A DNA stretch of 64,000 bases from Streptomyces sp. NBC_01197. Lineage in GTDB: Bacteria > Actinomycetota > Actinomycetes > Streptomycetales > Streptomycetaceae. This document shows, in pieces, positions 40,861 to 48,852 of this stretch. The stretch is taken from assembly GCF_036010505.1 (NCBI RefSeq), contig NZ_CP108569.1, positions 1,054,001 to 1,118,000 on the forward strand, in the 5' to 3' direction. The notes under the pieces were generated by a model. It worked only from the letters and a program-made list of their open reading frames with translations, made no database searches and was not told the origin of the DNA. Numbering within the stretch: the first letter of the stretch is position 1; each line of letters begins with the position of its first letter. Position numbers and translations under genes: made by a program.

Positions 40861-41220
40861 ATGAGCAATGTGGATCCGCTACTGAAGAGGCTGACCGACC
40901 GAGTGGAGCGGGAGGGCCTCGCCCTGCCGATCACGCTCGTGGTGAAGGGCACCACCATCACAGGAGAGGTGGTGCAACATGCTGTCTGGGCCGAGCACAT
41001 CGCCGAGCAACTCGCCGAATCGGAGAGCCGGGCGAGCGTCTTCGCCGCCGACTTCGCGTGGGCGCAAGCACAGCCCGAGAGCGGCGGGAGCTACCTCCAT
41101 CTGAACGGCGGCAAAGTTGTCAGCGACGGGGCCTCGTTCCCGGAGCACGGGGGGCTGTTCCGTATCGGGCTGGATGAGGTGAGCGGTTGGTTCCTGGGAG
41201 AAATCCGAGCTCACGGTTAG
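40861..41220 (+). CDS. GvpU-like / hypothetical small protein
   Basis: A 119-aa soluble protein. A start helix (NVDPLLKRLTDRVEREGLAL) is followed by strands PITLVVKGTTITGEVV, a helix and SYLHLNGGKVVSDGASFPEHGGLFRIGLDEVSGWFLGEI. This arrangement, with the final G-x-x-R-I/L-x-x-V-S-G/A-x-x-L motif, resembles the gas-vesicle accessory protein GvpU. No other gas vesicle genes are in the window, so it may be an orphan paralog with a different role. The ATG at 40861 is used; codons upstream belong to a shadow frame. Confidence 0.7.
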   Translation: MSNVDPLLKRLTDRVEREGLALPITLVVKGTTITGEVVQHAVWAEHIAEQLAESESRASVFAADFAWAQAQPESGGSYLHLNGGKVVSDGASFPEHGGLFRIGLDEVSGWFLGEIRAHG

Positions 41221-41418
41221 CAGTGGCCGCAATTCGTATCCGGCCCGATGGGTCCGAGGGAGCGGTGGCTGAAGCCCGGCGAGCCGACGAGTGCCTTCGC
41301 TCCACAGGTGAGCACTCCACGTAGGTGTCGTAGTTGCCCCTTCTCGACGATGGCCAGGTAGACAACGTGGCAGGCCCCCTCTGGGGATCGCATCCTCGTG
41401 CGGGGGCACAAGACCGGT

Positions 41419-42261
41419 ATGGCAACAGGATCGGCAACGACACGCGGACGCGGTCAGGCCCAGCGCGCGGCGAACAGTACAGCGGTCTCGGCCGGGGCCC
41501 GTGCGGGCTTCGTCGCCCGAGGGGTCATCTACGTACTGATCGGTGTCCTCTCGCTGCGAATTGCGTTTTCCGACGGCGGTGGCAAACAGGCGGACCGGGG
41601 CGGGGCGATCGCAGAGATAGCCGACCAGCCCTTCGGCACTGTCCTGCTGTGGCTGCTCGGTATAGCTCTGGCGGGTATGGCGCTGTGGCGGCTGTCGGAA
41701 GCCGCCTTCGGACAGGCGGGCCCGTACGGCAAGAAGGCGGGCAAGAGGGTGATGGCTGTGGGCCGTTCTGTCTTCTATGCCTTCGTCTCCTGCTCCGTGC
41801 TGTTCTACGCTGCGGGCGACAAGGGCAGCGGCAGCGGCAGTTCGGACAAGAACTCCCAGGACGTCACGGCGAAGGCGCTGGACTGGCCAGCAGGACAGTG
41901 GATTGTCGCCGTTGCCGGCGTCGCGGTGGGCGCAACCGGTGTGTGGATCGCGGTGCGGGCGTTCCTGCGCAAGTTCCATAAGCATCTCAAGATGTCTGAG
42001 ATGTCGGCACACACCCGTAAGGTGGTTAATTTCCTTGGGGTGTTCGGAGGTGCCTCCCGGGGTGTTGTCTTCGCTGTCGCGGGCGGCTTCGCCGTCGCGG
42101 CCGCTGTTCAGCACAAGCCTGGTAAGGCCAAAGGCATGGACGACACATTGCGCTCATTCAGCGAGACGCCCGCGGGCCCCTGGCTGCTGGCGCTGATTGC
42201 AGTCGGCCTGGCGGCCTTCGGAGCCTTGTCCTGGGCCAACGCCCGCTGGCGCGAGGTCTGA
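41419..42261 (+). CDS. DUF1206 membrane protein
   Basis: A 280-aa protein with six hydrophobic helices arranged as three repeats of a two-helix unit, the DUF1206 architecture. Each unit has the ARAGFVARGVIYVLIGVLSL, GRSVFYAFVSCSVLFYAAG or GGASRGVVFAVAGGFAVAA pattern and an acidic/Trp loop. A 20-residue Ser/Gly/Lys linker separates units. The ATG at 41419 is used; a GTG 7 codons upstream (41398) keeps the frame. DUF1206 proteins often sit near sigma-B-type stress genes; a sigma-factor remnant begins right after its stop. The function is unknown. Confidence 0.85.
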   Translation: MATGSATTRGRGQAQRAANSTAVSAGARAGFVARGVIYVLIGVLSLRIAFSDGGGKQADRGGAIAEIADQPFGTVLLWLLGIALAGMALWRLSEAAFGQAGPYGKKAGKRVMAVGRSVFYAFVSCSVLFYAAGDKGSGSGSSDKNSQDVTAKALDWPAGQWIVAVAGVAVGATGVWIAVRAFLRKFHKHLKMSEMSAHTRKVVNFLGVFGGASRGVVFAVAGGFAVAAAVQHKPGKAKGMDDTLRSFSETPAGPWLLALIAVGLAAFGALSWANARWREV

Positions 42262-42505
42262 CGAGGGCGGTCGCTGTTCCTTACATCGCCGGCGAGCTCA
42301 AGCGATTCGTCCGCGACACCACATGGTCCGTCCACGTCCCCAGGCGCTGCAGGAACTACGCGTCACCCTCGCCAAGTTCAAAGCGGAATTCGCTACCACC
42401 CCGGGCCAGGGTGCCACGATCGCCGAACTGGCGGCGTACCTCGGATCAGCGAAGAGGAGGATCCGCTCACGCACCTTCCATACCGCTCGTGGCTCGGCCC
42501 GGTAG
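42262..42505 (+). pseudogene. SigB/SigF-family sigma factor remnant
   Basis: From 42262 one frame reads RAVAVPYIAGELKRFVRDTT, then WSVHVPRR, the end of region 2 and start of region 3 of SigB/SigF-type factors. After 42345 the next frame continues LQELRVTLAKFKAEF and ATIAELAAYLGSAKRR. A missing C near 42347 explains the frameshift. The sequence after 42460 is not sigma-like, and regions 1 and 4 are absent. It follows the DUF1206 stop directly and adjoins a decayed RsbQ-like gene. Confidence 0.75.
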
Positions 42506-42527
42506 CTGCGGGCCAGTGGCGGTGACG

Positions 42528-43055
42528 GCGTCCGGGGTAGAGCGTGAAGACCCGGTCCAGGCCGGCATTGGCCGTGATCACTGGAGCCATGGCCGCCGCC
42601 CATCCCAGGTAGTTCGACTCCAGTGACTCCAGCAGTTCATCGATGTCCTCGGCGCTGAATCCGCCCCGATAGCCGTCGTCATCGATGTAGCGGGGGGAAG
42701 GAGCGATCATTACCAGCCGGGATATCCGCTCCGGTGCCGCTGCCGCCGCGAGCGCACCGGCTGGCACTCACCGAATGCCCCACCCGGGCCACGTCCCGCG
42801 GGTCCAGCTCTTCGCAGACCTCCACGATGTCCCGGGCGTACCCATCCAGCGAGCTGTAGCGCTCCTCACACCACGCTGATGCGTCCGAGCGGCCGGAGCC
42901 GGCATAGTCGAAGAGAACCACTCGGTGTTCCTCGCCAGTGCCAGGACGACCAGTCGCCACATGTTCTGATCACAGCCGAACCCGTGCGCAAGCAGCACTA
43001 CCGGCCCGGCCACACAGCCCGTGACCACAACATTGTTCCTACTCACGGTATCCAT
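42528..43055 (-). pseudogene. Frameshifted RsbQ-like alpha/beta hydrolase
   Basis: Three frames together give an RsbQ-type hydrolase: MDTVSRNNVVVTG to VVLLAHGFGCDQNMWRLVV (from 43055), then EHRVVLFDYAGSGRSD and YSSLDGYARDIVEVCEEL with the nucleophile elbow VGHSVSA, then APERISRLVMIAPSPRYIDD, GGFSAEDIDELLESLESNYL and AAMAPVI. A lost G near 42937 and an indel near 42770 shift the frame. Sequence ends before the catalytic His region. RsbQ works with RsbP in energy-stress control of sigma-B, which suits the sigma remnant beside it. Confidence 0.8.
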
Positions 43056-43254
43056 TCCCCCACCCTTCCACTGTCCCGGTGGGCGCCCGCCGGGACAGCT
43101 GCCGCAGAGGATCCCTGTGAGAAGCCGGCCTACGCAAAGCAGAGAAGTGCAGCAGACACCTCATCAGGGGCGGAACGTCAGATGACGGCCTCCCACGGGA
43201 AGCCGGTCCAACCGGCTCCGCTTCGCCTTCCTCCAGGCCGATACCCTGTGGAAC

Positions 43255-44268
43255 ATGCTGATCTACCTCCCGGCGGCGCTGCTCCTCTTCCTGTTCTGCG
43301 CCCGGGTGTTGGGGGACCGCCGCCGGATCGGCAATGCCGTTCTGCTCGGTCTCGTGCTGGTACTCGCCCTCGCGGCGTGGTTGGTCGAACTCTCCCGGGA
43401 CCATCCGGCCCTTGCGAAGAATGTCGTAGTCGCTCTGACGGCCCTGCTGGCACTGGGCGTAATCACGCTCGCCTGTTGTCTGCTCGCCAACGGAGTGGTC
43501 ATGGTGCGCAAGGAGGGGGCGAGTCCGGGAAATCTGCTGTCCCTGCTCTCCGGGATGGCGCTGGTGTGCGTGCTGGTCCTTCTGGTCACAGCGGCAGCCA
43601 CGCAGCAGCACACGCTGCTGGTCATGGCGGCGACCGCTGCCGCCCTGTCCAGCTACATCGGCTTCTTGTTCCTCTGCTATCTCGGATATGCGTTTGTCTA
43701 CGGACGGCTGTACGTCCCCCGCAAGGCCGACTATGTGGTGGTTCTCGGATCGGGCTTGACCGGCGGAGCGACGCCGCCGCCCCTGCTGAGGAGCCGGCTC
43801 GACCGGGGCCGCCAGCTCTACGAGCGGATCGCGGCACGGGGAGCACGGCCCGTACTTCTCGTATCCGGGGGGCAGGGACCCGACGAGAGGGTGCCCGAGT
43901 CGCATGCCATGGCCGACTACCTCGTCGAGCGTGGATTCCCAGCCGGCGCGATCGAGCGTGAGGACCGGTCGACGAGTACCGACGAGAACCTCCGGTTCAG
44001 CGCGACGCTCATGGAGAAGGCGCGTCCGCACTACCGATGCGTGATCGTCACCAGCAACTACCACGCCTTCCGCGCTGCCGTGTCCGCCCGCCGCGCAGGA
44101 GTGAGGGGGCATGTCGTGGGTGCGCCGACGGCCGCTTACTTCTGGCCCAGTGCGACGATCCGTGAGTTCGTCGCGCTGTCTGTGCTCTACCGGCGGACCA
44201 ACTTCGCTGTGTGCCTGGTCCTCCTGCTCGGCGGGTTCCTCCTGTGGTGGCTCAGGCCACTTTCATGA
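43255..44268 (+). CDS. YdcF-family (DUF218) membrane protein
   Basis: A 337-aa membrane protein. Four or more hydrophobic helices fill residues 1-165, and one more lies at the C-terminus. The DUF218 domain spans about 155-320: ADYVVVLGSGLTGGATPPPLLRSRLDRG, VLLVSGGQGPDERVPES, DRSTSTDENLRFSATLM and CVIVTSNYHAFRAAVSARRAG. The latter motifs form the proposed nucleotide or lipid-linked substrate pocket; relatives include SanA and ElyC, linked to envelope integrity. The start follows no strong ribosome site. It stands free between remnants and an empty stretch. Confidence 0.9.
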   Translation: MLIYLPAALLLFLFCARVLGDRRRIGNAVLLGLVLVLALAAWLVELSRDHPALAKNVVVALTALLALGVITLACCLLANGVVMVRKEGASPGNLLSLLSGMALVCVLVLLVTAAATQQHTLLVMAATAAALSSYIGFLFLCYLGYAFVYGRLYVPRKADYVVVLGSGLTGGATPPPLLRSRLDRGRQLYERIAARGARPVLLVSGGQGPDERVPESHAMADYLVERGFPAGAIEREDRSTSTDENLRFSATLMEKARPHYRCVIVTSNYHAFRAAVSARRAGVRGHVVGAPTAAYFWPSATIREFVALSVLYRRTNFAVCLVLLLGGFLLWWLRPLS

Positions 44269-44822
44269 CGCCTCGCCAGGCTCACCCGTCCCGGGGATAC
44301 TCACGGCCGACGCCGGCCTCGCTTCGTACCGGATGACGAGGTTGCGCAAGAACGACGTAGGAGCCCCTCGTTCTCATCCGGCCCGGGACGCCGCCCTCGG
44401 CTTTCCGAGCAGGGCCGCTTCACCGGGCTGCCCGAACCTGGCGGGAGGCTCCTCGGGAACGCCGACGCTGACCGCGTGCGGTGCCCGGCTGTCGGTCACC
44501 TGTCGGAGGAGCGCGAGGGCCTCTTCGGAAGGGGAACCGGGGAGGGATGGGGCAGACGACGGGAGCAACCATCAGATCGGCAAAGGTCAGGCCCGTCGGC
44601 AGTTCCTCGTGACCACGCCATCCGATGAAGAAGACGTCGTCTTCCACACCGTGGCAATAGGGCCGAGGTGCTCCAGTGACACACGCGAACGCTCCTTTGA
44701 ACATCGGGGACGCCGAAGGCTCGTGGGTCAGTTCAGGCCCACGGCGATGCGTAGCCGCACTGGTGTCCGTGGTTGTGCGGGGAAATCCGTGGGTGTTGCC
44801 GTCGCTACTGCCGTCAGCCAGT
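44269..44822. other. Stretch without a confident gene
   Basis: This 554-bp gap between converging genes has two short minus-strand frames with protein-like stretches: SEEALALLRQVTDSRAPHAV (around 44374-44568) and DDVFFIGWRGHEELPTGLTF (around 44420-44704). They are in different frames and end without clear starts, so a decayed gene is more likely than two real ones. I do not recognise a family. Confidence 0.4.
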
Positions 44823-45293
44823 TCAGCCCAGGTGCGGCTTTTCGCGCTGTTCCAGGAAGTGTTGGAGCCTGAGTCGTTGAGTGTGGTGCATCGGCAGCTG
44901 CTCGATCTCTTCCGGCGGCACGAACCGGAGCTCGGTGGACTCGTCGGAGATTGTCAGTTGGCCGCCGGTGATGCGGGCGGTGAAGCAGACGTTGAACTGT
45001 CGCCGGACCTCGCCGTCGGTGTAGGCGATGATGTGTTTCGGGTCGGTGTAGGTGCCGACCAGGCCGGTGATCTCGACATCGAGGCCGGTCTCCTCTTTGA
45101 CCTCGCGGACGGCTGTGCCTGGCAGGGAGTCGGTGAGGTCCATGCCGCCGCCGGGCAGTGCCCAGAGGTCGTTGTCGCGGCGGCGCTGGAGGAGGATGCG
45201 CCCGTGGTCGTCGGTGACGACGGCGGATGCGGCGACGACCATGCTGTTCGGCTTGGGCGCGTGCGGGTCGTCGTAGTACTCGGTGCGGGCCAC
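44823..45293 (-). CDS. NUDIX hydrolase
   Basis: A 156-aa NUDIX pyrophosphohydrolase. The Nudix box is complete: GGGMDLTDSLPGTAVREVKE then ETGLDV at about residues 43-68, fitting GX5EX7REUXEEXGU with Asp in the first acidic place. The GTG at 45293 is used because the conserved YYDDPHAPKPNSMVVAASAVV starts there. It lies 2 nt downstream of the HTH gene on the same strand, so they form an operon. Typical substrates are nucleoside diphosphate derivatives; the pairing with this regulator is common in Streptomyces, but the role is unknown. Confidence 0.93.
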   Translation of the reverse strand: MARTEYYDDPHAPKPNSMVVAASAVVTDDHGRILLQRRRDNDLWALPGGGMDLTDSLPGTAVREVKEETGLDVEITGLVGTYTDPKHIIAYTDGEVRRQFNVCFTARITGGQLTISDESTELRFVPPEEIEQLPMHHTQRLRLQHFLEQREKPHLG

Positions 45294-45295
45294 GG

Positions 45296-46042
45296 TCAGC
45301 CTTCCTGTTGTACCGGGGTTGCCGTCGTCCACACGGCGTCGAAGCTCTCGGCGTAGGTGTCGAACATGCCGCCTGTCTCGTGTCGGCGAAGATGCCATAC
45401 GGGGGCGGCGTAGGCGTTGACGCCCCAGACGTGTGCGTTGACGAGTTGCTGGTCGTCGGCGCGATAGAGGGAGTTGTAGAGCGTGGTGCTGTGCGTGCGG
45501 ACTTCGATGCCGGGGGTGCCGGCGAGCGGCCTGTAGTGCATGAGCGCGAGGCGGCAGCGGGATTCGATGCCGTGGCCGAACCGCTCCTCTTGGCCGCGGG
45601 CTTGGACGTTGTCGCTGTCGGCGTCACCGATCGCGATGCGGACGGTGCAGCCTTCGGCGGCGCGTTCGGTGAGGAGTTCGTTCAGCCGCGGGTACGCCTC
45701 GTGGAGGAAGACGGCCGCGTAGACGAGGATGTCGATCCGTTCCCGGGCCTGGGCCATCAGGTCGGTGAACGTCGAGACGGGGATGTCGGCCCGCTGTTCG
45801 TAGAGCGCCACCAGTTCGGGGCTGATGGCGCGGGCGGGGCGGGCCTGGCGGAGCGCCGGCCAGAGTGCGTGCACGTCTTCTCCCAGGGCCTTGGCCGCCT
45901 GGAGGGCGGTGGCACGACGTGGGATACGCCCGAGGTTCACCCAGCGCTCGACCGACTTGGGGTCGACCTCGACCTGCTGAGCGAGTGCGGCGTACGTCCA
46001 GCCTCCCGCCGCCATGACGGCTCGTAGTCTCTCGTTCGGCAC
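45296..46042 (-). CDS. XRE-type HTH protein with PLD-like C-terminal domain
   Basis: A 248-aa regulator. Residues 4-60 form a helix-turn-helix (LRAVMAAGGWTYAALAQQVEVDPKSVERWV). Residues 80-240 look like a phospholipase-D-like fold seen in Streptomyces XRE proteins (IPVSTFTDLMAQARERIDILVYAAVFLHEAYP, TVRIAIGDADSDNVQARG, YNSLYRADDQQLVNAHVWG), without visible HKD catalytic motifs, so it is probably a ligand-sensing domain. The ATG follows GGGGGA. It is upstream of the NUDIX gene by 2 nt and divergent from two small genes. DNA target and ligand are unknown. Confidence 0.85.
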   Translation of the reverse strand: MPNERLRAVMAAGGWTYAALAQQVEVDPKSVERWVNLGRIPRRATALQAAKALGEDVHALWPALRQARPARAISPELVALYEQRADIPVSTFTDLMAQARERIDILVYAAVFLHEAYPRLNELLTERAAEGCTVRIAIGDADSDNVQARGQEERFGHGIESRCRLALMHYRPLAGTPGIEVRTHSTTLYNSLYRADDQQLVNAHVWGVNAYAAPVWHLRRHETGGMFDTYAESFDAVWTTATPVQQEG

Positions 46043-46297
46043 GAGTCTCCCCCTTCGTCTCAGGACGGCATTAGGGACGTTCTACACGGTGCAGGACGTC
46101 CTGGAGTGGGGTTTGGTGGAGGTTCCTTCGTCCCGGTGACCTGCGTGAGGATCGGTGCCGACCCTGCGGCACCAACAGGCGCAGGGGCACGCATCAACGC
46201 CGCTGAGGAGCGCCACCGTGCGAATGAGCGCCACCCCATGTGTTCCCGCCCTGCGACTGGACGCCCGGTCGCGGACCGCCTCGCCGGCGTGGTCACG

Positions 46298-46540
46298 ATG
46301 AAGGCCCCCGCCCCTGATGCCGACGGGCACACCGTCTCGCCCGATGCCGGCGCCCTGGTGGTCGACCGGCGGAGCGGCAAGGTGGGCGTGGTGATGGGGC
46401 ATGTGGGGCCGTACGTGCAGCTTCGACCGCCGTGCGGTGGCCGTGAGTGGGACGTGCCGCCAGAGGACGTACGTACGCCGACTCCGACGGAGGAGTTGAG
46501 CGCGAAGGTGGCCGTGGCCAACCGGAGGTGGGGACGGTGA
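46298..46540 (+). CDS. Small hypothetical protein of the XRE/NUDIX neighbourhood
   Basis: An 80-aa soluble protein. The conserved part is DAGALVVDRRSGKVGVVMGHVGPYVQLRPP, then GREWDVPPEDVRTPTPTEEL. It is a small beta-rich domain seen in many Streptomyces genomes next to HTH regulators. The start is uncertain: ATG at 46298 begins the conserved part, while ATG at 46238 would add 20 residues; neither has a good ribosome site. The gene ends in a GTGA overlap with the next one. Function is unknown. Confidence 0.7.
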   Translation: MKAPAPDADGHTVSPDAGALVVDRRSGKVGVVMGHVGPYVQLRPPCGGREWDVPPEDVRTPTPTEELSAKVAVANRRWGR

Positions 46541-46773
46541 CCCCTCGCTCGGTCCTGCGCTACGAGAATTGGACGCTCCAGCCCGACCGCGAGCCGGACG
46601 CGGAGCCGGTCCTGTACGCGATGCAGTGCGCCGTGGACGGAGAGAAGTCGCCGACGAGCGAGGACTTCGCCGAACCGCAGGACTGGGTGCTGCGGCACTG
46701 CGGCCAGAACCCGTCCCACCACACCTACCGGGAGATCATCACCCGCCCCTGGCGGACCTGGCGCCGGACGTGA
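46537..46773 (+). CDS. DUF7848-like small protein
   Basis: A 78-aa protein with the family pattern RYENWTLQPDREPDAEPVLY then AMQCAVDGEKSPTSEDF, EPQDWVLRHCGQNPSHHTYR and EIITRPWRTW. In relatives a C-x-x-C pair near the middle binds metal, but here the second Cys is replaced (CAVDGEKS), leaving the later Cys and His residues. GTG at 46537 overlaps the previous stop (GTGA). Such proteins accompany XRE regulators in Streptomyces and may be part of a small regulatory or conflict-type unit. Function is unknown. Confidence 0.78.
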   Translation: MTPRSVLRYENWTLQPDREPDAEPVLYAMQCAVDGEKSPTSEDFAEPQDWVLRHCGQNPSHHTYREIITRPWRTWRRT

Positions 46774-47063
46774 CCCGCCCTGCTCGCTCAGGAGCCTCAC
46801 CGCGATGACCCACCCGACTCCCGTCCCTGCTGGGCGCGGCCGATAGAGGCTCCCCCTCCTAGTCAGCCCGGCAGGGGCGGGACCCTCACATGTGTGGCGT
46901 GCTCATGACTGTGGGGGTTCTGGCCTCAGCCACAGAAAGTCAGCCACGAGGGCGGGCGCGCCGACCGATCACCCGTCACGTGTGTCTCGCTCAACCCCGC
47001 ATCGGCATTAGCCCAGTTATTTCAATGCTCAGAGGCCTTGCCACCGGTGCGGGGCGGCGCCGG
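46774..47063. other. Intergenic region between converging genes
   Basis: These 290 bases contain no frame with protein-like character. A somewhat AT-richer part at 46995-47035 precedes the end of the minus-strand gene. No clear hairpin was identified. Confidence 0.5.
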
Positions 47064-48686
47064 TCAGGTCGCGTACACGCTCCGTACGTTGGCCTTCGGA
47101 ACCGGCCGGTCCTTCCCCGCCGGTCCGGTCGCGAAGGCCCGGAGGAGGTTCTCCGTGGTACGGGTGACGAAGGCCCTCGTCCGGGTGTCCATACCGTGGT
47201 CACGGCCGCCGTCCGGGGTCCCGGCGGTCAGGCCCTCGACCCACCGCATCGTCCCGGAGGAGAAGACGCCGGCGCCGCTCGGCACCGTGTAGTAGGCCGA
47301 GTCGGAGTGGCTGCTCCGGCCGTTGCAGACGAGTGGGGAGTGGGCCAGGATCTCCAGGGGCGCCGGGGTGGGCGCACCCGGGGTGACCCGGTCGTACTCC
47401 ACACCCACCAGGTGTTTGAAGGAGTCGCCCTTCCCCACCCCGGTCCCCTCGAAGAGCCAGTGGTCCGCGCTGTGGACGACATACGGCGCGTCCGTGGGAT
47501 ATCCCTCGTAGAAGACACCGGTCAGCGAGGACTCCGGATCCGCGGCGGGTGACTGGCGGAAGTCCTGGGTCGGCAGGCCATGGTGGTCCGTGAAATCGGG
47601 GTCGTCCTGGTACGCCGTCTTGTAACAGACCACGGTGCGGGCGGTGCCGGACGGCCCGTGCTCCAGTCTGACCCGGCGGAAACAGGTGTTGGCGCCAAGG
47701 AAGACCAGATTGGTGCCCGCGTCGCGCGCCCGGGTCACATGCCGCCTCTGTTCCGCGGTCCAGTACTCGTCGTGGCCGAGCGAGACGGCCGTCGTGGCCC
47801 CTTGCAGCACGGACGGCGCGGAGTGGATGTCCATTCCCGTGGTGTAGGCGAGCGGGATACCGAGCCGCTCCGCGAGGACCACCGCCGCCCGCTCGTAGAC
47901 CATGAACTTCTCGGCGCCGTTCAGGTCGTACGGCCGGTCGAAACCGACGGCCAGCGAGCGTGTGGTGTACGCGCCGTCCTCGCCCTTGTAGAGGCTGTAC
48001 CCGCCCCATGCGTTGTACGCCTGCCAGGTCGCGGGCGCGTGCATCAGCAGGGTCGCGCCCGGGGCGCTCTCCGAGCGGACGACCAGGGGGACGTAACGCT
48101 GGTGTCCGTTCTCCGCGTCGAGTCTGAGCAGATACGCACCAGCGGTCCAGCCTTCGGTACGGACGCCAGTGGTGCGCCCCCAGTCCGCCCGTACGCTGCG
48201 GGTGCCGGAGACCAGCCGCGGTGGCGGCTGGTGCTCTCCGGCCACTCGGTCCGATCTCCAGACCAGCCGGGCCTGCGCCCCGCCGTACCAGCCGACCCGG
48301 TAGGCCGAGACCCGGAAGCCGGGTGCCGTGGTGGAGACGTGCAGACCGAACTCCTCGCCCGGCAGCACGCTCACCTTGTCGGTGTAGCCCTGGACCGCTT
48401 CGGGCGGGCCCTGCGAACGGATCCGCCAGTCCGGGCTGCCGGGCCTGGCCCGCTCCGCGTCGGCGGCGGACCGGGCTTCGCTTGCGGAGCTGGAAGCGGT
48501 GGGGTGGGGCGAGGCACCGGCGTTCTGGCGGTCCGACGACGCGTCACATCCGGCCACCAGCGCCGCCGTGAGGCCGGCGGCACCCGCGGCGGCGGCGCCG
48601 AGGAAATGTCTGCGGTCGAGGCGTGCCCGGGCGCCGTCCGGCCCGCCGTCCCGGCGGTGGCCGTCGCGCTCCCTGTCTTCGTCCAT
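47064..48686 (-). CDS. Tat-exported N,N-dimethylformamidase-beta-like protein
   Basis: A 540-aa exported protein. The twin-arginine signal is at residues 24-47 (LDRRHFLGAAAAGAAG then LTAALVAGC), with a possible lipobox Cys at the end. After a Ser/Thr/Ala-rich linker, the rest resembles the C-terminal beta-subunit domain of N,N-dimethylformamidase: YTDKVSVLPGEEFGLHVSTT, YRVGWYGGAQARLV, YSLYKGEDGAYTTRSLAVGF, SLGHDEYWTAEQRRHVTRAR and FLGANTCFRRVRLE. GGGAGAG precedes the ATG at 48686. Family members are widespread secreted proteins, mostly of unproven substrate. It stands alone. Confidence 0.88.
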   Translation of the reverse strand: MDEDRERDGHRRDGGPDGARARLDRRHFLGAAAAGAAGLTAALVAGCDASSDRQNAGASPHPTASSSASEARSAADAERARPGSPDWRIRSQGPPEAVQGYTDKVSVLPGEEFGLHVSTTAPGFRVSAYRVGWYGGAQARLVWRSDRVAGEHQPPPRLVSGTRSVRADWGRTTGVRTEGWTAGAYLLRLDAENGHQRYVPLVVRSESAPGATLLMHAPATWQAYNAWGGYSLYKGEDGAYTTRSLAVGFDRPYDLNGAEKFMVYERAAVVLAERLGIPLAYTTGMDIHSAPSVLQGATTAVSLGHDEYWTAEQRRHVTRARDAGTNLVFLGANTCFRRVRLEHGPSGTARTVVCYKTAYQDDPDFTDHHGLPTQDFRQSPAADPESSLTGVFYEGYPTDAPYVVHSADHWLFEGTGVGKGDSFKHLVGVEYDRVTPGAPTPAPLEILAHSPLVCNGRSSHSDSAYYTVPSGAGVFSSGTMRWVEGLTAGTPDGGRDHGMDTRTRAFVTRTTENLLRAFATGPAGKDRPVPKANVRSVYAT

Positions 48687-48852
48687 CGAACTCTCCCTGC
48701 CCGCCGAGTGCGTCGGGACCATCGTGGACCGGCACCAATCACCCCACGAACGCAGAGCGTCCATCTGCGGGCAGCGCGGCGGCCCGGCCTCACCCATCCC
48801 AACCAGAGTAAAATTCGTAACCGAGTTGCTTTTTTAGCGAGAACCCCTTTCC

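Noticed and set aside
44420..44704. A 94-aa minus-strand protein
   Set aside because: Only the first half looks protein-like, it has no ribosome site, and its continuation is in other frames, so it is treated as possible debris.
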